Shown piece by piece: positions 8,407 through 19,243 of a stretch of 64,000 nucleotides of DNA. The position numbers and the translations under genes are program-made. The stretch comes from Xaviernesmea rhizosphaerae. GTDB taxonomy: Bacteria > Pseudomonadota > Alphaproteobacteria > Rhizobiales > Rhizobiaceae. Location of the stretch: the NCBI RefSeq assembly GCF_001938945.1, contig NZ_MKIO01000025.1:1-64000 (forward strand). The letters are read 5' to 3'. Every line of letters begins with the position of its first letter. The stretch's first letter is position 1. The notes under the pieces are model-generated. The model saw only the letters and a program-made list of their open reading frames with translations. It made no database searches and had not been told where the DNA came from.

Positions 8407-10143
8407 GTGTTTGCAGCCGCACGCAGAAATGAACTTGGATCTTACGGTCCGCGTGTGACGCTTCTTGAAAAGCTGTCCGCATCCCATGCGCGGATCGAGC
8501 AGTGCTTCCTCAAGGCTGGCGAGACGCTGGTTTCGGTGATGGAGATCGTCGGCGCGCTCGTCAGCGCGCTGGACCAGTTCACCAGCTCGCTCGGCGGCGA
8601 CGCGATCAAGGACACGATCGCCGACCTGCGCAAGTCCGTGGCCGATCTGGCGTCCCTGCCGGAAACGGCGGCGGCGCGCCAGAAGGCTTTTGACGATATC
8701 GCCCAACTGTGCGCCCAGACAGTCCTTCAGGTGGAGGACATGCGCGAGACCTTCCGTTATCTGCGCACTTTCGCCATCTCGGTGAAGATCACCGGCGCCG
8801 GCATCGATGAATTTGCCGGTTTCGCCGACGAGATCCGCGAGCGCATCCAGTCCGGCGCGCGCGAAATCGACAGTTTCGCCCAGCAGCTCGGCGCGATGAA
8901 CGGCGAACTGGGCAAGGCCAAGAACTTTGCCGATGGCGTTCTGAGCGATTTCCAGGCGACCATTCCCGCCATCATTGCCAGCCTGGACCGCAGCGCCCTT
9001 CTCCTGGCGCAGGAGCGCAAGGAAATGTCGGCGATCGCCGACGATGTCCGCCACACCGCCAATCAGGTCCAGAGCAAGATCGCCTCGGTGCTTTCGGCCC
9101 TGCAGATCGGCGACATCACGCGCCAGCGCATCGAGCATGTCCGGGACTCCTTCAAGATTACGGAAGAGTTTACCGCCTCGACCGACGGACGATCGCTGAC
9201 GCCCGAGGAGCGCTGGGATATCGAACGCGCGGTCTTCGCGCTGGCCGTGGCGCAGATCGACCAGATGCTCGAGGATTTCCGCGAGAAGAGCGCCAGCATT
9301 TCCTCGATCATCGCCAGCTTCGCCCAGGATGCGACGCAGATGCTCTCCCAGCGCGAAAGGCTCGGCTCCTTCAGCGCCAATGCCGACAAGAACGTGCTCA
9401 AGGCCATGGAGCGCGATATCGGCCATGCCTCGACGCTGGCCGTCGATATCCAGGCGCGGGGAAGCGAATCGGATAAGCTCGTCGCACGTGTCAGCGAATC
9501 GGTGCAGGCCCTCCTGAGCGGCATTGATGTCGTGCGCGGTATCAAGACCGACATTCACTATATGGCGCTCAATTCCAACCTGCGCTGCTCGCGCCTCGGC
9601 GATGCCGGCCGCGCCGTCAACGTGGTCAGCGGCGAGTTGCGGACCTTTGCAGGGCGCCTGGAAGACCCGGCCAATGCGTTGATGGCCGGCATGCAGGCGG
9701 TCAAGGCGGTGGCGGGCAGCCTGCTCGTCACCCATGAGGACGGTCGGGCCCATGACGTGGTTCTGCCGCTGCGCGAGGCACTCGAAGCGATCAAGGCAGC
9801 CTCGCAATCCATGGATGCCGGCCTTCGGGACGTCACCGAGCAGGGCGGCGCCGTGTTCGGCCGCATCATGGCCGCCGTCAAGTCGCTCGACTTTGAAAGC
9901 CAGCTTGGCGCGGTCCTGGCCGACTCAGCCGACATCGCCCGGAAGGTGATGGAACAGCAGGGTGTTCCCGACCAGCTGCCGCCCGTGGCGGAGATCGTCG
10001 GCAGCAAGATCTTCGCCATTTACACCATGGTGCAGGAACGGCAGATCCATATCGCCATCCTCCCCGGCAGCACGCTGGAGGCCGCAGCAGAGGCGCCGGC
10101 CGCGCAGAGCGACGACGATTTCCTGGAGGACGCGCTGTTCTAA
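8407..10143 (+). CDS. Soluble MCP-like protein with two DxxxQ helices and a CheZ-like C-terminus
   Basis: 578 residues, almost entirely helical, no membrane segment or signal peptide, so cytoplasmic. Residues 386-412 (MALNSNLRCSRLGDAGRAVN and VVSGELR) match the hairpin tip of chemoreceptor signalling domains. A degenerate counterpart lies at 121-146 (TFAISVKITG...FADEIR). Each is followed about 110 residues later by a DxxxQ helix: LQIGDITRQRIEHV (Asp236, Gln240) and LDFESQLGAV (Asp495, Gln499). CheZ phosphatase uses Asp and Gln in this spacing (QDLTGQ). The last residues, DDFLEDALF, resemble the E. coli CheZ tail DDLLDSLGF that binds CheY. Start is GTG 8407 with GGAG seven nt upstream. No close family is known to me; a CheY-P phosphatase or a receptor-like scaffold are both possible. 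Confidence 0.6.
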   Translation: MFAAARRNELGSYGPRVTLLEKLSASHARIEQCFLKAGETLVSVMEIVGALVSALDQFTSSLGGDAIKDTIADLRKSVADLASLPETAAARQKAFDDIAQLCAQTVLQVEDMRETFRYLRTFAISVKITGAGIDEFAGFADEIRERIQSGAREIDSFAQQLGAMNGELGKAKNFADGVLSDFQATIPAIIASLDRSALLLAQERKEMSAIADDVRHTANQVQSKIASVLSALQIGDITRQRIEHVRDSFKITEEFTASTDGRSLTPEERWDIERAVFALAVAQIDQMLEDFREKSASISSIIASFAQDATQMLSQRERLGSFSANADKNVLKAMERDIGHASTLAVDIQARGSESDKLVARVSESVQALLSGIDVVRGIKTDIHYMALNSNLRCSRLGDAGRAVNVVSGELRTFAGRLEDPANALMAGMQAVKAVAGSLLVTHEDGRAHDVVLPLREALEAIKAASQSMDAGLRDVTEQGGAVFGRIMAAVKSLDFESQLGAVLADSADIARKVMEQQGVPDQLPPVAEIVGSKIFAIYTMVQERQIHIAILPGSTLEAAAEAPAAQSDDDFLEDALF

Positions 10144-10228
10144 AGCATCAGACCGAAACGGGGGAGCCGGTTTTCGGGAAAATCCGATACGAGAGCCGCG
10201 ATCTGGAGCATCGGACTGCGTGCGATGT
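10144..10228. repeat. Mosaic palindromic repeat, locus B
   Basis: Immediately after the stop of the MCP-like gene. The first hairpin starts GCATCAGACCGAAACG and ends TTTTCGGGAAAATCCGATAC; the second is a shortened GCATCGG hairpin at 10207-10227. It is the same family and orientation as the elements at 4246-4344 and 37500-37597, more degenerate, and may also serve as a 3' stem-loop for the gene before it. Confidence 0.65.
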
Positions 10229-10632
10229 CACAGCACACGACGCATCTGACATTCGCGCTGCGTGGCGTCTCTTGCGCGCTCTGCGACACAGTTAGGACTA
10301 CCCAGCCATCCAAGGCGGACGCCTCCAGGCCGGAATGGTCGGGCAGGACCCGACCTTCCATTTCCACCCGTAGCCGCTTTGAAAAAATGGACGCGCAGGT
10401 CAGGCCTCGACGCGAGGCGGTGAGTGGTTTTCCCTCTGCGGAACGTTCAGCGGAAGGCTACACTCCCACATCAAAAGCGGCGGGCGGCGGCGGAAAATTA
10501 CTGTGTCGCGACTTGCCACAGGATTTGCCGCAGAATCCCCACGGTCGGGATGTGACAGGATGAGCGCTTCGCGTCGTCTCCTGTCACGTCCGGGGTTATG
10601 GCACATCAGCGCGAAGACCCCTCGCCTGCCGT
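10229..10632. other. Convergent intergenic region with a candidate rnj terminator hairpin
   Basis: No credible gene. The only notable structure is a long stem at 10548-10560 with 10579-10591 (GTGACAGGA/TCCTGTCAC core plus one wobble pair) and an 18-nt loop. It lies 40-85 nt past the rnj stop on the minus strand, so it may help end that transcript, though a T-run is missing. Confidence 0.45.
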
Positions 10633-12303
10633 TCAGCCGACCTTGTTGACGAACACCGTCACGACCGGCTTCTTGCCCCAGATGTCGTTCACCGTTCCGC
10701 GCACGGCCCGGCGCACGGATTCCTGCACCAGGGCCAGATCCTTGCGGCGGACCTTGGGGATGCTCTCCACCGCGCCGACGACGGCATCATAGAGCGTCTC
10801 CTCCATGTCCTCGCCTTCGTCGTCATATTCCGGCAGGCCGATCGGCACGACGACGGGATCGATGGCAATATCCAGCCGGCCGTCGAGCATCAGATTGACG
10901 GCAACATGGCCGGCGAAGGAGAGTTTGCGGCGGGCGCCGATGCCCATCTCTTCGAAATCGCCGATGAGCGAACCGTCCTTGAAGATGCGCCCGTGCGGCG
11001 CTTCGCCGACGATAACGGGCGCGCCGGGCGCCAGGCGCAGGATCTCGCCATTGCGCAGCCGGGGAACCTCGGCGATGCCCGACTGGCGCGCAAGCTCGGC
11101 ATGGGCCGTCAGATGCGCCGCCTCGCCATGCACCGGCACGAGGATCTTCGGCCGGACCCATTCATACATCTGCCGCAACTCGCCGCGGCGCGGATGGCCT
11201 GAGACGTGCACCAGCGCATCCGAATCGGTCAGGACGTGAATGCCCTGCTCGATCAGGCCGTTCTTGATGTCGTTGATGGCCTTTTCATTGCCCGGGATCG
11301 TGCGCGAGGAAAAGACGACCGTATCGCCGGCCGAGAAAGCGACGTTGCGCATCTCATCGCGCGAGAGCTTGGCGAGCGCCGCGCGCGACTCGCCCTGGCT
11401 GCCCGTCAGGATCACCACGACCTTGTCGCGCGGAATATAGCCGAAATCCTCTTCATCGATGAAATCGCTGATCCCCTCCATCAGGCCGATATCGCGGGCG
11501 ACATTGACCACGCGCTTCATCGAGGAGCCCATCAGCAGAACTTCGCGGCCGGCCGCCTCGGCGGCGCGGGCGATCGAGCGGATGCGGCCAACATTCGAGG
11601 AGAAGGTGGTAATGGCCACGCGCCCCTCGGCCGCCTCGATCAGCTTGGTCAGGCTGGCGCCGACCTCTTCCTCCGTCGGCGACGCGCCGTCGCGCATCGC
11701 ATTGGTGGAATCGCACATCATCGCCAGCACGCCCTCGTCGCCGAGCGCGCGCAGCCGCGCCTCGTCGGTCAGCGGCCCCAGCGATGGCTGCAGGTCGATC
11801 TTCCAGTCGCCCGTATGCAGCACGGTGCCGAGCGGCGTGCGGATGGCCAGCGCCATCGGCTCGGGGATCGAATGGTTGACGCCGATCGCCTCGATCTCGA
11901 AGGAGCCGGCGCGGATGCGATCGCCCTGCTTGAAGATCGTCACCGGGATTTCCGTGCGGCTGCGCTCGAACTGGCGCTTGGCCTCCAGCATGCCCGCCGT
12001 AAACGGCGAGGCATAGACAGGAACGTTGAGGCCCGGCCAGAGATCGTTCAGCGCGCCGTAATGGTCTTCATGCGCATGGGTGATGATGATTGCCTTCAGC
12101 GTCTTGCGTTCTTCCGCCAGGAAGCGGATATCCGGCAGCACGAGATCGACGCCGGGCAGATCCGGCCCCGGGAAGGTCACGCCGCAATCGACCATCAGCC
12201 ATTCGCGCTTGGCGGCTGGACCGAAGCCATAGAGGGCGAGGTTCATGCCGATCTCGCCGACGCCGCCGAGCGGCAGGAAGACCAGTTCATCCTGTTTGGT
12301 CAT
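10633..12303 (-). CDS. rnj: Ribonuclease J
   Basis: 556 residues, full-length RNase J, a metallo-beta-lactamase/beta-CASP enzyme with 5'-3' exo- and endoribonuclease activity used in mRNA turnover and rRNA maturation. The zinc motif THAHEDHYG places His76, His78, Asp80 and His81; further metal-ligand regions are NHSIPEP, HTGDWK and DSTNA, and the beta-CASP motif VHVSGHPRRGELR is present. The start at 12303 (MTKQDELVFLPLGG) fits the family N-terminus; the frame is open a further 25 codons upstream without family similarity. It lies downstream of nuoN-birA on the same strand, across a 204-nt gap in which I see nothing else. Confidence 0.94.
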   Translation of the reverse strand: MTKQDELVFLPLGGVGEIGMNLALYGFGPAAKREWLMVDCGVTFPGPDLPGVDLVLPDIRFLAEERKTLKAIIITHAHEDHYGALNDLWPGLNVPVYASPFTAGMLEAKRQFERSRTEIPVTIFKQGDRIRAGSFEIEAIGVNHSIPEPMALAIRTPLGTVLHTGDWKIDLQPSLGPLTDEARLRALGDEGVLAMMCDSTNAMRDGASPTEEEVGASLTKLIEAAEGRVAITTFSSNVGRIRSIARAAEAAGREVLLMGSSMKRVVNVARDIGLMEGISDFIDEEDFGYIPRDKVVVILTGSQGESRAALAKLSRDEMRNVAFSAGDTVVFSSRTIPGNEKAINDIKNGLIEQGIHVLTDSDALVHVSGHPRRGELRQMYEWVRPKILVPVHGEAAHLTAHAELARQSGIAEVPRLRNGEILRLAPGAPVIVGEAPHGRIFKDGSLIGDFEEMGIGARRKLSFAGHVAVNLMLDGRLDIAIDPVVVPIGLPEYDDEGEDMEETLYDAVVGAVESIPKVRRKDLALVQESVRRAVRGTVNDIWGKKPVVTVFVNKVG

Positions 12304-12507
12304 TGTAAACTCAAAAGCCTTTCTTGGCGCATCGTCCGGCGCGACGCGCCTCAACGATCCTGCCGAACAGAATGTCATGCGGCCCCGCGACCGGCGGCAA
12401 AGCCGCTAGGGTCGGAGCCCATCGTCATCATCTCACACCGCGACCCGCCCGAGAACCGATCGCGACAAAGCGACACCGCGGAGCGGCCGTCGCGCGCGGC
12501 TCCGGCC

Positions 12508-13275
12508 TCAGCCGAAGAACACATCGCCCACGGAAATCAGCCGCCGCTGGCCGCCTTCGTCCCGCAATATGAGCTGACCCGCTTCATCGATATCCTCAAA
12601 TACGCCGGAAAGCGAACCATTCGGCAAATTGACGGTGATTCGCCCACCGATTCCCGCCGCCCGCTGGCGCCAGGCCGCCACGATCCGTGCCAGGCCGCGC
12701 CCCTCATCCCACAAGGCCAGCCCCTCGGCCATGGCGCGAAACAGATGGGCGAAGACTTCGTCGGCGGAAAGCGTGCCGCCCATTTCGCGGATCGAGGTGA
12801 TCGGATAGAGCCCGTGGTCGGGTGCCTCGGCGACGTTGATGCCGATGCCGATCACCACAGCGCGGCGCCCGTCGGGCAGACCCTCGCTCTCCAGCAGGAT
12901 GCCGACGGCCTTGCGGCCTTCGATCAGAATGTCGTTCGGCCATTTGACCCGGGCTTCGACCCCATAGGGCAGCGCTGCCGACACCGCCTGTTGTGCGGCC
13001 ACGGCTGCCACCAGCGGCAGGCTGTGCAAAAGCGCGATCGGCCCGGGATCGATCAACATCAGCGACGAATAGAGATTGCCCTCGGCAGAGCTCCAGCTTC
13101 GGCCGCGGCGGCCGCGGCCCGCCGTCTGCCGGCGCGCAGTGATCCACAGGCCACCTTCCTCGCCGTCGCGGGCAGCGGCGAGCGCCGTCGCATTGGTCGA
13201 GGAGACTTCCTCAAACGCATGATGGCGGAACCGGTCCAGCTCCGCCATCCTCAAATCGTGATCAGCCCGCGTCAA
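12508..13275 (-). CDS. birA: Biotin-[acetyl-CoA-carboxylase] ligase
   Basis: 255 residues. It attaches biotin to carboxylase carrier proteins. The adenylate-binding loop is [15 protein letters not shown], followed by [17 protein letters not shown] and VVIGIGINV, all diagnostic; a short C-terminal SH3-like domain ends the protein. It lacks the N-terminal DNA-binding domain of E. coli BirA, so it is a class I ligase without repressor function. Its ATG overlaps the nuoN stop by 4 nt, so it is translationally coupled to the nuo operon, an arrangement common in Rhizobiales. Confidence 0.93.
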   Translation of the reverse strand: MTRADHDLRMAELDRFRHHAFEEVSSTNATALAAARDGEEGGLWITARRQTAGRGRRGRSWSSAEGNLYSSLMLIDPGPIALLHSLPLVAAVAAQQAVSAALPYGVEARVKWPNDILIEGRKAVGILLESEGLPDGRRAVVIGIGINVAEAPDHGLYPITSIREMGGTLSADEVFAHLFRAMAEGLALWDEGRGLARIVAAWRQRAAGIGGRITVNLPNGSLSGVFEDIDEAGQLILRDEGGQRRLISVGDVFFG

Positions 13276-14714
13276 AAGAACGTCCGCGCAGCCGCTTCTG
13301 CCGCCGCACCAAGCGGCCCGCCAATCAGCACATAGCCGATCAGGAAAAGGCCCGAGAGGCTGTAGACCAGCCGCAGCGCCATTTCCGGCCGGGCGAAGCT
13401 GCCCTTGGCATCATCGAACCACATCAGCTTGACGACGCGCAGGTAGTAATAGGCACCGACGACCGAAGCCAGCACGCCGATGATGGCGAGCGCATAGAGC
13501 TTTGCCTCGATGGCCGCCAGAAACACGAAGTACTTGGCGAAGAAGCCGGCCAGTGGCGGAATGCCGGCGAGCGAGAACATCAGCGCGGTGAGGATCACCG
13601 CCATGAAGGGATTGGTCTGCGAGAGGCCGGCCAGATCGCTGACGTTCTCGACATGCTCGCCATCCGGCCGACGCATGGCCAGGATGCAGGCGAAGGCGCC
13701 GAGCGTCATGATCATGTAGATCGTCATATAGAGAATGACGCCCTGAATGCCCTGCAGCGAGCCGGCCGCCAGACCGACCAGGGCATAACCCATATGGCCG
13801 ATCGAGGAATAGGCCATCAGCCGCTTGATGTTCTTCTGGCCGATGGCGGCAAACGAGCCGAGCAGCATCGAGGCGATCGAGATGAAGACGATGACCTGCT
13901 GCCAGTCCGGGGTAACCGGCTGGAAGGCGATGATGACAACGCGCACGATCATGGCGATCGCGGCAACCTTCGGGGCGCTGGCCAGGAAGGTCGTGACCGG
14001 TGTCGGCGCGCCCTGATAGACATCCGGCGTCCACATATGGAAGGGCACGGCCGAGATCTTGAAGGCAACGCCGGCGAGGATGAACACCAGGCCGAAGATC
14101 ACGCCGAGCGAACGGCCGCCGGCCGAAAGGAAGGCCGCGATCTCGGGGAAGCCCGTCTGGCCGGTAAAGCCATAGACCAGCGAGATACCATAGAGCAGCA
14201 TGCCCGAAGACAGTGCGCCAAGCACGAAGTACTTCAGGCCGGCTTCGGTCGAGCGCACATCGTCGCGGTTCATCGCCGCCACCACGTAGGCCGCCAGCGA
14301 CTGCAGTTCCAGCGCCATGTAGAGCGACATCATGTTGTTCGCCGAAACCATCAGCATCATGCCGAGCGTGGCAAGCAGGATCAGAACCGGATATTCGAAC
14401 CGGTTCATGTTGTAGAGTTTGGCCTGGCCCACCGTCATGAACAGCGCGATGGCCGAGCCGAGCAGCGTCAGCACCTTCATGAAGCGCGCGAAGGGATCGG
14501 CAAGGAAGGCGCCGCCATAGGCGACACCCGAACCGCTCATCGACACCAGGACGATGCCGGCCAGGGCGATGACGCCGATGGCCAGCCAGTTGACGAGACC
14601 CGTGGCCTTCTCCCCAAGGAAGACGCCAACCATCAGGAGCGCGAGCGCCCCGATGGCCAGGATCAGCTCGGGCATCGACAGGCCGAGGCTGGCGTAAAGT
14701 GCTTCAACAGTCAT
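13272..14714 (-). CDS. nuoN: NADH-quinone oxidoreductase subunit N
   Basis: 480 residues, one of three antiporter-like proton-pumping subunits in the membrane arm of complex I. About 14 membrane helices; the core motif [20 protein letters not shown] and the lysine-containing helix with [16 protein letters not shown] are characteristic. It is last of the nuo genes, 19 nt after nuoM and overlapping birA by 4 nt. Confidence 0.96.
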   Translation of the reverse strand: MTVEALYASLGLSMPELILAIGALALLMVGVFLGEKATGLVNWLAIGVIALAGIVLVSMSGSGVAYGGAFLADPFARFMKVLTLLGSAIALFMTVGQAKLYNMNRFEYPVLILLATLGMMLMVSANNMMSLYMALELQSLAAYVVAAMNRDDVRSTEAGLKYFVLGALSSGMLLYGISLVYGFTGQTGFPEIAAFLSAGGRSLGVIFGLVFILAGVAFKISAVPFHMWTPDVYQGAPTPVTTFLASAPKVAAIAMIVRVVIIAFQPVTPDWQQVIVFISIASMLLGSFAAIGQKNIKRLMAYSSIGHMGYALVGLAAGSLQGIQGVILYMTIYMIMTLGAFACILAMRRPDGEHVENVSDLAGLSQTNPFMAVILTALMFSLAGIPPLAGFFAKYFVFLAAIEAKLYALAIIGVLASVVGAYYYLRVVKLMWFDDAKGSFARPEMALRLVYSLSGLFLIGYVLIGGPLGAAAEAAARTFF

Positions 14715-14733
14715 TTCGGTCCCTGCCCCGTCG

Positions 14734-16248
14734 TCAGTTCACCGTCGCCGCAGCGACAGTCGGCGCTGCGGAGAGCGCAGCATTATAGGTATTGACCAGT
14801 TGTTCCACGGAGGCGGCCGTCGCGTCGAACACGGGCGCGGGATAGACACCGTAGAAGATGGTGAGCACGACCAGCGGATAAAGGATGACCTTTTCGCGGG
14901 TCGAGAGATCGAGAAGCGACTTGAGGCTGTCCTTGTCCAGCGCGCCCCAGATGACGCGGCGGTAGAGCCACAGCGCATAGGCCGCCGAGAGGATCACACC
15001 GGTGGCGGCAAACAGGGCCACCCAGGTGTTGGCGCGGAAGGCGCCGAGCAGGGTGGTCGCTTCGCCGACGAAGCCGGAGGTGCCGGGCAGGCCGACATTG
15101 GCCATGGTGAAGACCATGAAGGCCACGGCATATTTCGGCATGTTGTTGACGAGACCGCCATAGGCCGAGATCTCGCGGGTGTGCAGGCGGTCATAGACCA
15201 CACCGACGCAGAGGAACAGCGCCGAGGAGACGATGCCGTGCGACAGCATCTGGAACAGCGCGCCCTGGATGCCCTGCATATTGGCCGCGAAGATGCCCAT
15301 GGTGACATAGCCCATATGCGCCACCGAGGAATAGGCGATCAACTTCTTGATGTCCTGCTGCATCATCGCCACCAGCGAGGTGTAGATGATGGCGACGACG
15401 GACAGCGTGAAGACCAGCGGCGCGAAATGCGCCGAGGCAAGCGGCAGCATACCGAGCGAAATGCGCACCATGCCATAGCCGCCGAGCTTCAGCATCACGC
15501 CGGCCAGGATGACGGAACCTGCCGTCGGGGCCTGAACGTGGGCATCCGGAAGCCAGGTGTGGACGGGCCACATCGGCATCTTCACTGCGAAGGCGGCGAA
15601 GCAGGCGAGCCACAACCAGGTCTGCATGCCGGCGGGGAAGCCGAACTTCAGGAGCTCGGTCATGTCGGTCGTGCCGGCCTGCCAGTACATCGCCATGATG
15701 GCGAGCATCATCAGCACCGAGCCAAGCAGCGTGTAGAGGAAGAACTTGTAGCTCGCATAGACGCGATCCTTGCCGCCCCACACGCCGATGATCACGAACA
15801 TCGGGATCAGCGTCGCTTCGAAGAAGACATAGAACAGGACGATGTCGAGCGAGACGAACACGCCGACCATGACCACTTCCAGAAGCAGGAAGGCGATCAT
15901 GTAGGACTTGATACGCTTCTCCACCGACTCCCAGCTCGCCAGCACGCAGAAGGGCATGAGGAAGGTGGTGAGGATGACGAACAGCATGGAAATGCCGTCG
16001 ACGCCGAGGTGGTAGGAAATGCCGGTGCCGAGCCAGGCGTGCTTTTCCACCATCTGGAAGCCCGGATTGGCATTGTCGAAACCGATCCAGACGAAGAGCG
16101 AGATCAGGAAGGTGACCACCGTGGTCGCCAGCGAAATGTTCAGCACATTGCGCCGGCCGGCGGGGCTCGCATCATTCGTCAGCAGCAGAAGCGCAACGCC
16201 CGCGAGCGGTAGGAAGGTGACCGTCGAGAGAATAGGCCAGTCGGTCAT
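14734..16248 (-). CDS. nuoM: NADH-quinone oxidoreductase subunit M
   Basis: 504 residues, antiporter-like subunit of complex I. The motifs [40 protein letters not shown] and [15 protein letters not shown] identify it, with a conserved Glu early in [21 protein letters not shown]. The start at 16248 (MTDWPIL) overlaps the nuoL stop by one base (TGATG). The frame continues upstream inside nuoL, but that part is not NuoM-like. Confidence 0.96.
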   Translation of the reverse strand: MTDWPILSTVTFLPLAGVALLLLTNDASPAGRRNVLNISLATTVVTFLISLFVWIGFDNANPGFQMVEKHAWLGTGISYHLGVDGISMLFVILTTFLMPFCVLASWESVEKRIKSYMIAFLLLEVVMVGVFVSLDIVLFYVFFEATLIPMFVIIGVWGGKDRVYASYKFFLYTLLGSVLMMLAIMAMYWQAGTTDMTELLKFGFPAGMQTWLWLACFAAFAVKMPMWPVHTWLPDAHVQAPTAGSVILAGVMLKLGGYGMVRISLGMLPLASAHFAPLVFTLSVVAIIYTSLVAMMQQDIKKLIAYSSVAHMGYVTMGIFAANMQGIQGALFQMLSHGIVSSALFLCVGVVYDRLHTREISAYGGLVNNMPKYAVAFMVFTMANVGLPGTSGFVGEATTLLGAFRANTWVALFAATGVILSAAYALWLYRRVIWGALDKDSLKSLLDLSTREKVILYPLVVLTIFYGVYPAPVFDATAASVEQLVNTYNAALSAAPTVAAATVN

Positions 16249-18245
16249 CACAGGGAGCTCCCGAGCATCATCCAGGTAACGAGGGCCGCGACGCCGATCA
16301 GCATCACGAAGGCATAGTGGTAGAGATAGCCGGTCTGCAGGCGCACGACGCGATCCGTCACGTCGAGGACGCGGGCGGCGACACCGTTCGGCCCGAAGCC
16401 GTCGATGACGCGGCCATCGCCTTCCTTCCACAGGAAGGTACCGATCCACTTGGCCGGACGAACGAAGATCCGGTCATAGAGCTCGTCGAAATACCACTTG
16501 TTCAGCAGGAATTCGTAGAGGCCGCGATGCTGGCGCGCCAGCGATTTCGGGGTCTCCGGCGAGTAGATGTACATGTACCAGGCCGTGAACAGGCCGAGCA
16601 CCATGGCGATGAAGGGGCTCCACTTCACCAGTGCAGGCACATGGTGGAACTCTTCCAAGAGCTCGTTTTCCGGCAGCGTGAACAGCGCGCCCTGCCAGAA
16701 CTCCGCATATTCGTGGCCAAAGAAATGGCCCTCGAACAGCGCGCCGGCCAGCAGGGCACCTATCGAGAGAATGAACAGCGGCACCAGCATGACCATCGGG
16801 CTCTCATGCACGTGATGCATAACCTCGTGCGAGGCACGGGGCTTGCCGTGGAAGGTCATGAAGGCCAGGCGCCAGGAATAGAAGCTCGTGAAGGCGGCGG
16901 CGACCACCAGCATGGTGTAGGCAAAGCCCGACAGCACATTGTGCGAGGCATAGGCCGACTCGATGATCACGTCCTTGGAGAAGAAGCCGGCGGTGCCGAT
17001 CATCGTGCCGGGAATGCCGACGCCGGTGAGTGCGATCGTGCCGATGAACATCGTCCAGTAGGTGATCGGAATATGTTTGCGCAGCCCACCCATGTGCCGC
17101 ATGTCCTGCTCGCCATCGACGGCGTGGATGACCGAGCCGGCGCAGAGGAACAGGAGCGCCTTGAAGAAGGCGTGGGTGAAGAGGTGGAAGACGGCCGCGC
17201 CATAGGCGCCAACGCCGAGCGCGACGAACATGTAGCCGAGCTGCGAGCAGGTCGAATAGGCAATGACACGCTTGATGTCGTTCTGAACCAGGCCGACGGT
17301 TGCCGCGAAGAAGGCGGTGATCGCGCCGACCAGCACCACGACGGTGCGGGCATCCGTGCTCAGCTCGAACAGAGGCGACATGCGGGCGACGAGGAAGACA
17401 CCGGCGGTGACCATGGTGGCGGCATGGATGAGGGCCGAGACCGGGGTCGGGCCTTCCATGGCGTCCGGCAGCCAGGTGTGCAGCAGGAACTGCGCCGACT
17501 TGCCCATCGCGCCGAGGAACAGGAGGAGGCAGATCGCGGTCACCGCATGGGCGCGATCAAGGCTCATGCCGAAGAGATGGATGACGGGCTCCACCGAGGC
17601 GGCAGCGCCTTCCGCCGGAAGATAGGTCTTGGCGGCGGCGAAGATCGTCTCGAAATTGACCGAGCCGAACAGGACGAAGACGCCGAAGATGCCGAGAATG
17701 AACCCGAAGTCGCCGACGCGGTTGACGATGAAGGCCTTCATGGCGGCGGCGCTGGCGGACGGCTTCTGGAACCAGAAGCCGATCAGCAGGTAGGACGCCA
17801 GACCCACGCCTTCCCAGCCGAAGAACATCTGCAGCAGATTGTCCGACGTCACCAGCATCAGCATGGCGAAGGTGAAGAGCGAGAGATAGGCGAAGAAGCG
17901 CGGCCGATGCGGATCATGGTGCATGTAGCCGATCGAATAGACATGCACGAGGCAGGACACGGTGTTGACCACCACGAACATCACCGCCGTCAGCGTATCG
18001 ACGCGGAACGACCATTCGGTGTCGAAGCCGCCGGTCTCGATCCAGCGCATGACGTGCACGCGCAGCAGTTCCGTCTCGCCGAGCGCGATGTGGAAGAAGG
18101 TGATCCAGGAGAAGATCGCCACGAGGATCATCAGACCGGTCGTGACATATTCCGAGGCCTTGGCGCCGATCGTCCGGCCGAACAGGCCGGCCGTCAGGAA
18201 GCCGATCAGCGGCAGGAACACAATGGCTTTGATAATCGTTTCCAT
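16248..18245 (-). CDS. nuoL: NADH-quinone oxidoreductase subunit L
   Basis: 665 residues, the largest antiporter-like subunit, with the long C-terminal amphipathic helix that runs along the membrane arm. Recognisable segments are [39 protein letters not shown] and [18 protein letters not shown] 18245 ([10 protein letters not shown]) is chosen; an in-frame TTG at 18251 would add two residues. nuoK ends 8 nt upstream. Confidence 0.96.
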   Translation of the reverse strand: METIIKAIVFLPLIGFLTAGLFGRTIGAKASEYVTTGLMILVAIFSWITFFHIALGETELLRVHVMRWIETGGFDTEWSFRVDTLTAVMFVVVNTVSCLVHVYSIGYMHHDPHRPRFFAYLSLFTFAMLMLVTSDNLLQMFFGWEGVGLASYLLIGFWFQKPSASAAAMKAFIVNRVGDFGFILGIFGVFVLFGSVNFETIFAAAKTYLPAEGAAASVEPVIHLFGMSLDRAHAVTAICLLLFLGAMGKSAQFLLHTWLPDAMEGPTPVSALIHAATMVTAGVFLVARMSPLFELSTDARTVVVLVGAITAFFAATVGLVQNDIKRVIAYSTCSQLGYMFVALGVGAYGAAVFHLFTHAFFKALLFLCAGSVIHAVDGEQDMRHMGGLRKHIPITYWTMFIGTIALTGVGIPGTMIGTAGFFSKDVIIESAYASHNVLSGFAYTMLVVAAAFTSFYSWRLAFMTFHGKPRASHEVMHHVHESPMVMLVPLFILSIGALLAGALFEGHFFGHEYAEFWQGALFTLPENELLEEFHHVPALVKWSPFIAMVLGLFTAWYMYIYSPETPKSLARQHRGLYEFLLNKWYFDELYDRIFVRPAKWIGTFLWKEGDGRVIDGFGPNGVAARVLDVTDRVVRLQTGYLYHYAFVMLIGVAALVTWMMLGSSL

Positions 18246-18253
18246 GGCCAATA

Positions 18254-18562
18254 TCAGCCCTTCATCATGTTGACGTCTTCGACCGCGATCGAGCCGCGGT
18301 TGCGGTAGAAGACGACGAGAATTGCCAGGCCGATCGCCGCTTCCGCCGCCGCGACCGTCAGGATGAACAGCGCGAAGACCTGACCCGTGAGGTCATTGAG
18401 AAAGGCGGAGAAGGCCACCATGTTGATGTTGACCGCAAGCAGGATCAGTTCGACCGACATCAGGATGACGATGATGTTCTTGCGGTTCAGGAAGATGCCG
18501 AAAATGCCAAGCGTGAACAGAATGGCGCTGACGGTGAGATAGTGGGAGATGCCGATTTCCAT
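18254..18562 (-). CDS. nuoK: NADH-quinone oxidoreductase subunit K
   Basis: 102 residues, three membrane helices, exactly the usual NuoK length. The two buried glutamates used in proton transfer are in [18 protein letters not shown] and [13 protein letters not shown]. It is encoded between nuoJ and nuoL with short gaps. Confidence 0.97.
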   Translation of the reverse strand: MEIGISHYLTVSAILFTLGIFGIFLNRKNIIVILMSVELILLAVNINMVAFSAFLNDLTGQVFALFILTVAAAEAAIGLAILVVFYRNRGSIAVEDVNMMKG

Positions 18563-18590
18563 GGCTGTACCTGTCCTCGGGGCTCGCGCG

Positions 18591-19205
18591 TCACACGCCC
18601 TGGCCGGGCCGCACCTTGACCACCTGGACGGCGGTTTCGGGCGTGCGGCCCACCTGCTGGGAGATATTCTGGCGCTTGATGTGCTGGCGATGGCGGAGCG
18701 TCAGCACGATCGCGCCGATCATGGCGACGAGGAGCACGAGCCCGGCAATCTGGAAGAAGTAGATGTAATGGGTGTAGATCACGTCGCCGAGGGCGGCCGT
18801 GTTGGTGCGCTGCGTCACCGCCGGGATCGGCATGGGAACGTTCTTCGCAATCGTCGGCGAGAAGACGCTGCCGGCGACCACGATGATCAGTTCCGCAGCG
18901 AGGATCAACCCCACCAGAGCGCCGACCGGTGCATATTCGAGGAAACCCGCCCGCATCTGGGCGAAGTCGACGTCGAGCATCATCACCACGAAGAGGAAGA
19001 GCACCGCGACCGCGCCGATATAGACGACGAGCAGGATCATCGCCAGGAACTCGGCGCCCGTCAGCAGGAACAGGCCCGCGGCGTTGAAGAAGGTGAGAAT
19101 GAGGAACAGAACCGAATAGACCGGGTTCCGCGCCGAGACCACCATGAACGCCGACGCCACGGCGATGAAGGCGAATAGATAGAAGAATAGAGTCTGCAGA
19201 CCCAT
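18591..19205 (-). CDS. nuoJ: NADH-quinone oxidoreductase subunit J
   Basis: 204 residues with five membrane helices. The conserved third helix [20 protein letters not shown] with the following MMLD is the NuoJ hallmark (the helix thought to change shape during turnover). The start at 19205 ([10 protein letters not shown]) fits the family. Unlike the other nuo junctions, a 204-nt spacer (19206-19409) separates it from nuoI; that spacer holds two GC-rich hairpins. Confidence 0.95.
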   Translation of the reverse strand: MGLQTLFFYLFAFIAVASAFMVVSARNPVYSVLFLILTFFNAAGLFLLTGAEFLAMILLVVYIGAVAVLFLFVVMMLDVDFAQMRAGFLEYAPVGALVGLILAAELIIVVAGSVFSPTIAKNVPMPIPAVTQRTNTAALGDVIYTHYIYFFQIAGLVLLVAMIGAIVLTLRHRQHIKRQNISQQVGRTPETAVQVVKVRPGQGV

Positions 19206-19243
19206 GACCGGTGCCTTTTCGTCTTCCCCCGCAGCAAGTCTCC

